From contig NC_092678.1 of the NCBI RefSeq assembly GCF_964355755.1, forward strand, positions 4,994,922 to 5,058,921: 64,000 nt of DNA, written 5' to 3'. A program made the position numbers and the translations under genes. This document shows positions 47,613 to 58,879 of this stretch, piece after piece. Position 1 is the first letter of the stretch, and each line of letters starts with the position of its first letter. The notes beneath the pieces were generated by a model. That model made no database searches and had not been told where the DNA came from. It saw nothing but the letters and a program-made list of their open reading frames with translations. The stretch comes from Antedon mediterranea. Taxonomy: Eukaryota > Echinodermata > Crinoidea > Comatulida > Antedonidae.

Positions 47613-49586
47613 CACAAAAATTATGAAAACGGTTGTTGGAACACACGACGCGTCGACGACGAGAGCGCGCGACGAAGACAAAGAGGAGAACGTGTGCGGC
47701 AGCAACGCACCTACCTCTGTACACGCACACGCAGTACAGCCGCGTTTAACATTGCTAGGATACCAACGTGCATGGATTACCCAAAAAGAGGGCGCTCAAC
47801 TAGTTTTACTTAATATCATAAATTCGTGTTTTTTTTATTACTTACAATTTTAAGGCACTCTCTTTGAACGGAAAAAATATTAAAAAAGTATTATAAAAAA
47901 GCTATTTTCAAATAAATATAAATTTGATTAATATTTTCACTCAAAAAATTCAACTAAGACAAGTAAACAAATATAATACGGTTAATAAGTGTTGAGTTTT
48001 GATTAATAAAACTTGGTTTCTGAAAAGAAAAAAAAAGGGTATAATAATACAATAAATCAATAAATAATCAGATAATATTACAAGTACGAAGGCGAATTCA
48101 ATACCATCCAGGCCTCAACCACTTTCCTGGGAATTATGCAAAGTACAGTTACCTAGCAACAAGCGTACACAACACCTCTTAAAACTCATAATAGAAAACA
48201 GCGTTCTATTGTTTGAGCGAGGCTATGCACGATCAGTCAATCGGTAGACACAGTTATAGAGAGTTTATAGTGGTCAGCATTTTGTATTTAGTGCCGAGTT
48301 GGGTCCTTACTTGATTTCATATACAGTTAAGTAAGATGATTGTATGGGTGCAATCACATTTCAGCAAGCTGACGTAAATTAACGATTATCACGTCACGTG
48401 CGTAATAATTTAAAACAGGTTAGTTGGATATTGATTCCTAGATATATTTGCTTTATTTGAACATTTTCACTATTGTATTTTAATATAGGCCTGTTATTTA
48501 GAGACTAAAATTATGTATTCTGTAGTACGTCTTTACACAAACCAGCAAACAAAGTGAGACCGGGTGCTGCTGCTATACCATATATCTTGTATCCATGGCA
48601 ACACAACGTTATAAACACGTGGCCGGCAACTTGTCATACAATATAAGGATTATATAATATAGTAATTATTATATTGAAAAAGTGTAAAATAATCAATCGA
48701 TTACGCACACCTCAGGACCCTCCTATGTGTAGAAAATACTTTAAAAAAGTGTCCATGAGGATAAAATCATTTGACACCCGGATCCTTCCTAATTCGTTGG
48801 TAACAAATAAAGGGTAATTAATGGATTATACCTGTATATGTTTGTTTATCATCAAACAAATTGCAACAGTGATAAAGGTTATGTTCAGACTTTAAACACA
48901 ATTACACGTGTAACCTATTACTCTTGGGACTAACCAGATTGTCCAGACAATTACCATGTACAGTACTGTGATTTATCTGATATATTGAACATAAAGAGGC
49001 AAAACCTTTGACCTTTGTTGGGTTTAACTGATAAATTTGGACACTTTATATCTAAACAAACACTATTAAAATATACAGTAAAATCAAGGGAGTACTTTCA
49101 CAAAAATGTGTCCAAGATATAACTACCAAATCTGTACACGATCTGCCTCATAGAACACAAGTTCTTATTGACTCTAAACTGTGTCAATAATTACCAAACT
49201 CTCCAAGTTTCTCCAATACTGACATCCAATACTGGGTGGTTTATCAACAAACATTTTTGTTATGGTTACCGTTACTCTCGTTTCCATAGCAACTAAACTT
49301 GATAGGGATATTACTAGGCTGCATGGCAAAGGTTAGTGTCAATTTTCACATTCTACTCTGGACTAGCATTTTGACAGTACTGTACTTGCGTATCACAAAT
49401 TATTTTATTGCAGTATACATATTGGTAAGTGACTTATAAGCACAAATGTATTGTTAGCCCATTTTAGTACTCTCTTATGAATGACACAACATTTTGTAAT
49501 GTCATTTAATGTATTTGCACTCTATGGGCATTACATCAAAAGTAAAAGAAATTTAATATTTGATTTTTTGTTTTATTCCAGAAAGA
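47613..49586. promoter_or_regulatory. Divergent upstream region of the myristoylated and CaaX coiled-coil genes
   Basis: Nearly 2 kb between opposed start codons. The 47640-47720 part is CpG-rich (ACGACGCGTCGACGACG), probably the promoter of the minus-strand gene. The plus-strand gene has an untranslated exon upstream, because its start follows an acceptor (TTTTATTCCAG) by six bases. No other feature is supported. Confidence 0.4.
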
Positions 49587-50597
49587 ATGACCGATACAGC
49601 ACCTGCTGCCAATGATAACAACAATGTGGATGCTAATAAGTCAAAGGAGGAAGATGTCAAGAACAATGGTGTAGAAGAAGAGAAGGTAGACAACTCAGAG
49701 ATGAAAGAAGATGTACAAAAAATTGATGAAGACAATACAAATACAGCTGATGAGAAAAATGAAGAAAATGCTGAAAACAAAGAAAATATTGAAAAAAATG
49801 AAGCCAAAGATCAAAAGTTAGAAAATGTTGAGGAAATGAAAAGTGTTGATAATGATAAAGTTGATGAACACAATGTGGAAAATGAGGGGAAATCTGAGAA
49901 AGAAGAGGATGAAAAAATGAACAAAAGTGAAAACATTGAGACAGATGAATCTCAGGTACAAAATACAAACGAAAAAGAGAATATTGATGAAATGGATGTT
50001 GATGAATTAAAAGTAAAATTAAATGAATACAGATTAAAATGTGATACTCTACAAAATGAACTAGATACGTCTCATGATAAAAAAACAGAGCTTCAACAAA
50101 AAGTTAATAAATTGAGTGAAAGCAGAAAGAAGAGCGAAGAATCCATGAGCGGTACAGAAGCACGCGAGAAAGCCAAGCAGCACGACGGTCTCGCATTCCA
50201 AGCTGATTATCTAGCGCGAGAACTATCTCAACAACAAAATACCGAAGCATTCCTTCGAGAAAAACTCACAGAAACTCTTGAAGAAAAGGAGGAACTGGAA
50301 AGAAAAAACAAAGATTTGCAGTTGAGGTTAAAGAGGTTTACCAAAGACGACCAGGCCAAAGATGAAAGGATAGCAAGAATGGAACAAGAACTTCAAGACA
50401 TCAACACGGAGGTACAAGAAATGGAAAAACTTGTTGATCAATCATCATTATTAAAAATTCACGAGATGCGTCAACGGCGACGTTCAAGCGCGCCAAATGG
50501 CGACACTCTGCCGCAGCCAAGTACGCAGCCACCGCAAACGTCGGTTAACAGACAGCAGACATCTGCAACGACGTCAAAAACATGCATTATATTATAA
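49587..50597 (+). CDS. Acidic coiled-coil protein with C-terminal CaaX box
   Basis: A single coding exon of 336 residues begins MTDTAPAANDNNN six bases after a splice acceptor at 49580. Residues 10-130 are extremely acidic, rich in E, D, K and N and with almost no hydrophobics. From DVDELKVKLNEYRLKCDTLQ to about residue 290 there is a continuous heptad-like coiled coil (TLQNELDTSHDKKTELQQKV, EELERKNKDLQLRLKRF). It ends TSKTCIIL, a CaaX box with terminal Leu, which by the known rule favours geranylgeranylation. A basic RQRRRSS stretch before the tail could help membrane binding. No orthologue recognised. Expected to be a prenylated, membrane-tethered coiled-coil protein. Confidence 0.82.
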   Translation: MTDTAPAANDNNNVDANKSKEEDVKNNGVEEEKVDNSEMKEDVQKIDEDNTNTADEKNEENAENKENIEKNEAKDQKLENVEEMKSVDNDKVDEHNVENEGKSEKEEDEKMNKSENIETDESQVQNTNEKENIDEMDVDELKVKLNEYRLKCDTLQNELDTSHDKKTELQQKVNKLSESRKKSEESMSGTEAREKAKQHDGLAFQADYLARELSQQQNTEAFLREKLTETLEEKEELERKNKDLQLRLKRFTKDDQAKDERIARMEQELQDINTEVQEMEKLVDQSSLLKIHEMRQRRRSSAPNGDTLPQPSTQPPQTSVNRQQTSATTSKTCIIL

Positions 50598-51347
50598 TTA
50601 TGTCATCCATTATTAAACATTATTTATTAAAGAATTTTAACGAGGGAATAACTCTGAACAAATTAATTATGTACATCATCAAATTACCACAAATCAATTG
50701 TATACACGCATGACCGCATTCAGGAGTCTATAGATAACTCTGGCATGAACCCTATGTATGAAGATGCAGTACATAATTGCTATTCTAGAATACCTCCAAT
50801 TAAAAATCAATTAGTATCTTACTAGACTATTTGCATACAAGTGGTCTTTTTAATGAGGGTTAGTTATAGCTATATAACCCATTATTACTTGTGTGCTATT
50901 AATAACAGGCTGCTTGTAAAATATTATACAGTATATATATTCTATATTTAATTTTTAGTTTACTTTATGAACAATATTTTATAAAAGATTAAAATGTGTT
51001 CAACCATACTTGTATTATGCTTGTATTGGAGGCTAAGCTTTAACTACTTTTGATAAATAAAACTAAATATTGAAAACCTACAGAAAATAAAGATCAAATT
51101 ACAGTATTAGTTAAAAAATATGTTTATTTATTAATTTTCACACATTTTGGGTTGAATTCTGGTGTTGTACAGGGAGCCTGTCATGGGGTTTGACCTCTAT
51201 CGGTGTCACAAGATAGCTATTTCTCTGACCAATAATTAAATTAGTCATCTAGATTCCATTATTTAAAACCATTGGTAATGCTTGCAAAGATTACGATCTG
51301 CTGGAATACTTCTTTCTTTCCTCATAATATGTAAGTTTAAGGCTCTT
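50598..51347. other. Tail-to-tail intergenic region
   Basis: 3' flanks of the CaaX gene and IMP4. AT-rich; I see no gene or repeat. Confidence 0.55.
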
Positions 51348-54300
51348 TCATCCCTCGCTCAAATGCTTTCGCTTCTTAGCTGTATTCATGTGAGGACGGG
51401 CAACCCATTCAATTTCTGCTGCCTTTCCTTGTTCTAGGGTTCCAGAGCGAATTTCATATACTGCAAGATCAAAGAAAGTTTGATGAGAACATAGATACAA
51501 AACGTAAATAGTGGATATTGTAGTTGGATTGAATACTTAATACTAAACTAAAACAGTACCTAATAAGGTCTTACCATAGTTCTGCCATAATTATGGCAAA
51601 CATAACAGACCCAAACAACTACAGCCGAACCCTTACCAGCTATGGCAGAACCTGTAGCAGCTATAGCAGAGCCTGTAGCAACTATGGCAGAACCCGTAGC
51701 AGCTATGGCAGAACCTGTAGCAGCTATGGCAGAACCCGTAGCAGCTATGGCAGAACCCGTAACAGCTATGGCAGAACCAGTAGCAGCTATGGCAGAACCC
51801 GTAGCAGCTATGGCAGAACCAGTAGCAGCTATGGCAGAACCTGTAGCAACTATGGCAGAACCCAACAGATTGTTCTCATCATGCAAGAAAAGTTAACAAT
51901 ATGTCATGGTTTGTTTGGTAGGTACAGAATAGAGTTATATAAGATTAAGCTTACATTTCATTTCAAACCTCGGTCCCACTTCGTGCAAATCAATGTTTTT
52001 GTGGTCAATTTTCTTATACACATGGTGTCTGCAAGAACAATCAATATGATATACAATAATACATATAAACTTAACAGATAAAGAGTAATGTCTAGTATTA
52101 TTGTAGCTCTTCACTAAATAATAACAATAATAACTTAAACCCAGGTTCTCAATTTCAGCTACAAAATCGATGAAACACAGAATTCCAATAGAAAATGCTT
52201 TTATTAATTATAACACAACTGCTTACTTTTAAAACTCAATACTAACTACACAGATCTGACTCATCTATCCAATTTCACAGTATTCCTAGATAACACAGGC
52301 TATAAAACTTTCTTATTCCCCACCACAAAACCCACAAAATGGACCAGTTGTTATGGAAACCTAGATAAAGGAGGTACAGTCTTAATTAATTCAGAGATTG
52401 GAATGTGTAAAATCAAACTAAGATATGATCATTGAGGATATACAAGCTACTAAGTAAATATGAACTTAAATACAATAAGATAATAATACTGCTTTTAGAG
52501 TATCGCTACATTATAAATTACAGAATAACTTTTCTTACCTGTACGATATGTATAACTTTTCTTACCTGTACGATATGTATAACTTAGCTTACCTGTACGA
52601 TATGTATAACTTAGCTTACCTATACGATATGTATAACTTTTCTTACCTGTACGATATGTATAACTTAGCTTACCTGTACGATATGTATAACTTAGCTTAC
52701 CTGTACGATATGTATAACTTTTCTTACCTGTACGATATGTATAACTTAGCTTACCTGTACGATATGTATAACTTAGCTTACCTGTACGATATGTATAACT
52801 TTTCTTACCTGTACGATATGTATAACTTAGCTTACCTGTACGATATGTATAACTTAGCTTACCTGTACGATATGTATAACTTAGCTTACCTGTACGATAT
52901 GTATAACTTAGCTTACCTGTACGATATGTATAACTTAGCTTACCTGTACGATATGTATAACTTAGCTTACCTGTACGATATGTATAACTTAGCTTACCTG
53001 TACGATATGTATAGCTTTTCTTACCTGTACGATATGTATAACTTAGCTTACCTGTACGATATGTATAACTTAGCTTACCTGTACGATATGTATAACTTAG
53101 CTTACCTGTACGATATGTATAACTTAGCTTACCTGTACGATATGTATAACTTAGCTTACCTGTACGATATGTATAACTTAGCTTACCTGTACGATATGTA
53201 TAACTTAGCTTACCTGTACGATATGTATAACTTAGCTTACCTGTACGATATGTATAACTTAGCTTACCTGTACGATATGTATAACTTAGCTTACCTGTAC
53301 GATATGTATAGCTTTTCTTACCTGTACGATATGTATAACTTAGCTTACCTGTACGATATGTATAACTTAGCTTACCTGTACGATATGTATAACTTAGCTT
53401 ACCTGTACGATATGTATAACTTAGCTTACCTGTACGATATGTATAACTTAGCTTACCTGTACGATATGTAGTCAGAATCATTGGCAAATGTCATCACTCT
53501 TTTACTTTCTTCTTTAGGAACCGGAAACAAATACTTTAGAATATTCTGAACCTAAATAAATTAAAAACTATCAGTTACATATGTAAAACATTTAACAATT
53601 TAATTATTTAAACAATTTAGTTACTGACAAACAAGATTACTTTTGAAAAATCATTACTATTACATAACAATTCTTGCAAAGAAGTCAGAATTTTAAAGGC
53701 TTATAATAGTAAACTAGATGTGCCAAAATCATTTAAACTTACCCTTTCACCTAGCTTGGATTTAAAGTTATTGAATATAAGATGAGGATAGGCCTCTGAC
53801 ATAGTGCCTACATTTGGTATGTCGTGCCTCATAACCACGTTGGACAAATTGAAAAATGCGGTTGGGCCGTACGGTAAGTGACATATTTGGAGACCATCTG
53901 AAATTAAATATATTATTATTTTTTTTTTTAAAGTTTGAGATGATAATATAAAGTCTGGTACTGAAGGCTCATATACACTGCATCAGTGTTTGTGTATCGT
54001 GTAAGCGGTGTGTAAGGGCTTATGGAAAATAATGAATATACATGAGATGTCTTACCTGGTACACCTCGGTGTTCATGAACGATCATAAGGTCAGTGACCT
54101 CATTAGCCCGACACGCATTCACAAGTTGACCAATCTCATAGTTTCCTCTGTTCAACCTCTGAGAATTTGGAAATATTAACTTCAACTCCTGTAAATGAAA
54201 ATAGTTTATAATAAATTATAACAGAACATTAGGAAATAATAAAATAACTTATACAATGTATGTATAACTAACATGTATGTTGAAAGACTAGTCTGGAAAA

Positions 54301-55301
54301 TCTAAAATCTACTACTTCTGGAATACAGAATGGCATTAAGTATGAGATACATACCTTTACAAACTGCTTAAGCTTTGAGCTTGGGTCCCTGGATGTTGTC
54401 AACATTATTTTGGGGTCCTCTACCCCTGCCCAGCGGTACTCATCATCTATATGATTCAGATCTATAATAAAACAAAATGGTATCAAATTTAGAACTGTTT
54501 TAAACTGTCGGTTATATTTTAAACTGTCAGTCTTTTGCAAATTTGACAAAAAAGTAGATTTTCCGTACCAGAGGCTCCTTCATCATCAAAATCCAAGGCT
54601 TTTTTCAAACTGAGAGCATCTTTTTGTAATTCTGTAGGAATTTGTTTATTTTCTGAAAAAAAAAAAGAATGAATGTTAATAACTTTCAGATTAAAATATT
54701 TAAAACAATTACAAATTATCATTTTGATAATTAAGTAAATGGTACCATCAAGTGCTTCCTTGATCTTGCGTTTTCTTTCACTGATGACACGGCTCTGTTC
54801 TTCTTGATTTTTACGATATAAATACTCTCTTCTTAGCCTGGCCTGTCGTCGCAACTGAAAGATAATAATTCAGGTCTAGAAAAAGTGACACATAAATAAA
54901 AATTTGTTATCAAAAATCTATCAATTTAAATAAATAATGTTTTAAAAAGTATTACTATTATTCTATTATTAGTATTAAATAAACATTTTTCGACTTAACA
55001 ATAAAGCATGCTAATTAACAAGTACATCATTTTATATCCAAAAACCCTATCAGGCGATACCGTGGCCCGCCGGGCACTACCGGGCGTAGATTTAGTATGA
55101 CCGTCTACCACTGCTACTACTACACTACTAGGCCTAGGCCCAGGCTTAGATTATATTTATACTGTACTGTATATATCCCGGGCCTAGCTAGTTAGGGCTA
55201 GCTAGGAATAGGCCTAGCCTAGGCCCCCTAGGTAATTTTAGAACGTTTATTACTCAAAATATTTTCGGCATAAGAAGCAAGTGTAAACATATACCAACCA
55301 T
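51348..55301 (-). CDS. IMP4: U3 snoRNP protein IMP4 (Brix domain)
   Basis: Nine exons: 55299-55301 (ATG alone), 54746-54854, 54569-54652, 54355-54461, 54056-54188, 53743-53897, 53457-53551, 51955-52028 and 51348-51460. The total is 290 residues (human 291). Key strings: [109 protein letters not shown] then HHVYKK, and the C-terminus [20 protein letters not shown]. Family knowledge: IMP4 with IMP3 and MPP10 joins the U3 snoRNP for early pre-18S rRNA cleavage; the Brix fold binds RNA. Exon 7 ends in a 27-bp minisatellite that repeats the donor site. The first donor (GTTGGT after ATG) is weak but fits phase and the known N-terminus. Confidence 0.96.
51642..51872. repeat. 21-bp minisatellite in IMP4 intron 8
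   Basis: About eleven copies of ATGGCAGAACCCGTAGCAGC plus one base. Open frames on both strands arise because the unit is a multiple of three. Not related in sequence to the 27-bp array in the preceding intron. Confidence 0.9.
52525..53470. repeat. 27-bp minisatellite made of the IMP4 exon 7 splice-donor junction
   Basis: 35 units of exactly 27 bp. In the transcript strand each unit contains ACATATCGTACAG followed by GTAAGC or GTAAGA. The unit joins the last 14 bases of exon 7 to the first 13 of the intron, so the array includes the real exon end at 53457 and 34 further copies of it. Counted from the exon, variant units with GTAAGA are numbers 6, 17, 25, 28, 31, 34 and 35. Open frames of 300 or more codons on both strands are artefacts; neither is the IMP4 frame. 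Confidence 0.95.
55128..55235. repeat. CTAG/GGCCTAG-rich tract near the IMP4 start
   Basis: Repeated GGCCTAG, CTAGGCC and CTAGCTAG words in IMP4 intron 1, like the tract at 14945-15075. Confidence 0.65.
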
Positions 55302-55589
55302 GATTTTGAACTCGTAAAAATATTTGCAAATCAATGTATTTCGTGTCTAAAGTAAACAACAAAAGTAACAACATGTGTTAAGTCTCGTTTATTCCCTGTC
55401 TATTGACGACGTTTCCTATTGGTTCTATCGCTAACCTCTTCAAAAATTAGCCAATGAAAATTGTCGTTGCAGATTAATTTGATGAGTACATAAAACAAAA
55501 TGGAGACCAGTTACTCGACGTTCGTTTAACGTCGTCCGCTTCTAAATACATTTTCTTTGAAAATTAGTTGACTGTTTATTAAACAAAGA
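55302..55589. promoter_or_regulatory. Divergent IMP4/ISY1 promoter with two CCAAT boxes
   Basis: 288 bp between opposed start codons. Contains CTATTGGTTC at about 55418 and AGCCAATGAA at about 55449, opposite-orientation CCAAT motifs about 30 bp apart, a classic NF-Y pattern for TATA-less divergent promoters. Motifs seen; function inferred. Confidence 0.6.
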
Positions 55590-57624
55590 TGGTAAGCATA
55601 ATACTTTTTACTTTAATAAGCTTTCCCAATTTTATGAAAATGAAAAATGTAATTTAAACCCAATAAATTGAATGGTTTTGTCTAGGCCTTCCGTGTGTAG
55701 GCTAGACAACGAGTGATTTGAATTGATAAAGGTGGACTCGAGAGGGTTCTCTGCGGGTGCAATCACATAGGTAAAATGGAGATCAAAGTATTATTTGTAG
55801 GCCTATACTAATTAAATTAATATGTTTTTACTTTTCAGGCTAGAAATTCCGAAAAGGCTATGTAAGTATAAATCATTAAATGTTTAAAAAAAAAATTAAA
55901 TAATTTGAATTGAAAAAAACAAGAAAAGTATACGACTACGTTAATAAAATACAACAAATATGATTTTAGATTGAACATTTTATTTTTATTTGCTTATGTT
56001 TTAGGACCACCCTGGCTAGGTGGCGTGCTGCAAATCTAGGAGAAGTTGCAGTGAAAGAGCGACGACCGTACCTTGCAACAGAATGCGATGATCTTCACAT
56101 GGCGGAGAAATGGAGGAGGCAAATAATCGGAGAAGTTTCAAGAAAAGTGGCACAAATACAAAATGGTAAATCACGACACATGCGTCCAAATGGCAGGCAG
56201 TCAATTTGTGGAAATGCTTATTTTGATTTGTTTTAAACTAACAAAAACCAATTTTTTGTTTAATAAATTTTTCAGCTGGTCTTGGAGAATTTAAGATTCG
56301 AGACATGAATGATGAAATTAACAAGTTACTGCGTGAGAAAGGTCATTGGGAGGTCAGAATTGTGGAGCTTGGAGGACCAGATTATAAGGTATTAATATTG
56401 ATTTTAACTCGTTCTATAGAAATACTTTTTTTAATGAATAATTTTAAAACATTCTTTTACTTGTTTTATTTTCATTTTTTAGAAAGTAGGACCAAAAATG
56501 CTGGATCATGAGGGGAAAGAGGTGCCTGGAAACAGAGGCTATAAATATTTTGGAGCAGCCAGAGATTTGCCAGGTGTGAGGGAGCTGTTTGAACAAGCAG
56601 GTAACTAGCTATCCACTAGTACAGAATTAATATATAGAAACCACAGAAATACAAGAAAGCTATATTTATTTAAGAAAACTAAGAATTCAAAAACACACAA
56701 AACTTGATTATTAGAATAAAAATTTTAAATAAAAATAAACAAATTGAATTTACTTTCTGAAATAGCGCCAGTAGCACCAAGAAAAACGAGATCAGAAATC
56801 ATGAAATACATCAATGCTGATTACTATGGTTACCGAGATGAAGATGATGGTGTTTTGGTACCACTAGAGTTGGAGCACGAAAAAGCAAGTAAGTAAACAT
56901 CTTAAGTAGTTAAGTAGTTATGTGGCAAAAAATGTGTGATGATATATGGACATGATGATGACATATCACTACCACAGTTTGGCATATCACTACCATATTT
57001 GGGCATATCACCACCATATTTGGAAACTGTCGTCAAAATATGAATTCTAATACCATTTTAATTGTTTGAATTTTGCTTTAGTAATTGAGGCAGCCGTCTC
57101 TGAATGGACTTCCAAGAAAGAGGCAGGTCTCCTAGGCAACATTGCAAATGAAGAGGATGATATTTATGCAGTTGCTCCTGAAGAGAACGTGGGTATCAGT
57201 GACATCATAATCTATTCAATTTCAATGTCAAAATCATTATTATCGCTGTACAATCTGTTTTAGTTTAATCTTAATATTACTTTCTATTCTATATCTTATT
57301 TAAAGTCAGATGATGAGAAAATGGAATCGGAACAGGCGGCCACAGATGAAGAGCAGCCTAGATACGTTGCTCATGTGCCGGTCCCATCACAGAAAGATGT
57401 AAGTAATAGAAATCGGCCATCAACATTACTGTAGAGAAAGTGTGTGTGATTCCTATCCTATCTTTTATCCCAGTCTCATATTTCATGTGTGTGATTCCTA
57501 TCTTCCAATACAGGTTGAAGAAGCCTTGTTAAGGCGAAGAAAACAAGAGTTGTTTGAACGATACACAAGTGAAACATTGATGGCACAGAGTGACGAAGCA
57601 AAGGCGTTAATGGGTCTGACATGA
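55590..57624 (+). CDS. ISY1: Pre-mRNA-splicing factor ISY1
   Basis: Nine exons: 55590-55592 (ATG alone), 55839-55861, 56005-56165, 56276-56388, 56483-56600, 56766-56888, 57082-57188, 57306-57398 and 57514-57624. The product reads [127 protein letters not shown] and, near the C-terminus, [20 protein letters not shown], all diagnostic of ISY1. Family knowledge: ISY1 is an NTC/Prp19-associated step-one spliceosome factor that contacts the catalytic RNA core. Like IMP4 opposite it, the first coding exon consists of the start codon only, followed by GTAAGC. An M1 MITE lies in intron 6. Confidence 0.97.
56915..57026. mobile_element. MITE family M1, copy 7 (degraded)
   Basis: The interior repeats CATATCACTACCA..TTTGGGCATATCAC are present three times; both termini are mostly lost. 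In ISY1 intron 6. Confidence 0.55.
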
Positions 57625-58819
57625 AGAGGACGATATGTCACGAACAATAGTAACAGAGTTTGAGAAAGACATTCTATAAGTACCAGATAACACTGTATTA
57701 AAACAATAATAGAAGATTGATACAAAGGATGGATCCATTTGAAGACATACTGTGTACTGATTAAACAGCATTACAGTACTGTACTGAATTATCGAATATA
57801 ATAATTGGATCCACTGTATGTATATACATTCCACATACTGCACCTGTTTGTTAGCTAGAAGGCGTTGGAAAGATAACAATCAATGTAGTGACTGACAGAT
57901 AGCAGTCAACAAGTTGTATCATCATAGGAAAACAGGAATAAATTGTACAGTACAAGTGAATATCATAGAATACTACAACACTGCCCTCAATGTCTATAAA
58001 ATTAGTAGATTACTTTTATTGCGTATCCGGATTAACCTCTAAATCTCTTGATCTACCAGTAAAGGCCATCATGCAGATAGATTCCTTTTAATATACAATA
58101 TAATGGTAATTACATATCGTGAAATAGATACTGTATTTGACCATTGAATAAGGCAAGGAGTTATTATAGGACTGTAATAGATAATAGCAATGTCCCATTA
58201 GTGTTGCTTACAATGCCTGTTTTCTATATATTTTGTATCCATCGAATGATATATAGTAGTAATATACTGTATATTGATTTATTATTAAATGATTTTTGAT
58301 AACAAAATTAGTGTTTATTTTTATTGTTTACCTTAGCTAGCTAGCCCTGAATTTCACCTAGCATAGTATTTACTATTTTGTAAATACATTTGGAAAATAT
58401 GTATATATTTAGAATCAACATTGTCATTACGAATGAGGGTACGTTTATTGTTAATACATACATACTTAAAATAACGCTTGTCATTGTTACAACTATTAGT
58501 GAAAACAAAAGTGTAGTTTGGTCATGAGATTTGTTTGTCATGTGTTACCAAGTTGTTTACATTGCTCACAATATTTCCTGACCTTATTGAAACTTTTATA
58601 TAAATATATATATATATATGCTTAATCATTCCATGAATTTTAGTATAATCCTGGTTATCGTTTATTAACTAACTACCAAAAATTACCTATCATGCTTTGT
58701 TTACAATCATACAAGTTCCGTGATGGATAAACGTACCCATTGATGAGAACTGCTGTTAATCACATGTTTTGTCACGCGCGTTCCTATTGGTCACACCTAC
58801 CTTGACGTCATAAATTTTC
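57625..58819. other. ISY1 3' untranslated region and HDHD5 upstream region
   Basis: AT-rich with a short TA microsatellite at about 58604-58619. Close to HDHD5 there is CCTATTGGTCAC (about 58784), an inverted CCAAT box. No ORF supported. Confidence 0.5.
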
Positions 58820-58879
58820 ATGAAAAAAGACTTACAGCTGAGCAAGATCGATGTGCGAAGCAATGCTGAGGTGTTGGTG

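Noticed and set aside
49553-49968. Serine/phenylalanine-rich minus-strand ORFs
   Set aside because: Antisense of the Glu/Lys-rich N-terminus of the CaaX coiled-coil gene.
51560-52081. Repeat proteins (MAEPVAA / SYGRTRS) at the 21-bp array
   Set aside because: Frame-preserving minisatellite in IMP4 intron 8; no splice or start context.
52525-53470. CRISPR-like array
   Set aside because: Units are contiguous with no spacers, in a eukaryotic gene, and derive from an exon/intron junction.
52495-53487. Open frames of 300 or more codons on both strands encoding 9-residue repeats ([18 protein letters not shown])
   Set aside because: They are the 27-bp minisatellite read in frames other than that of IMP4; a unit divisible by three keeps any stop-free frame open.
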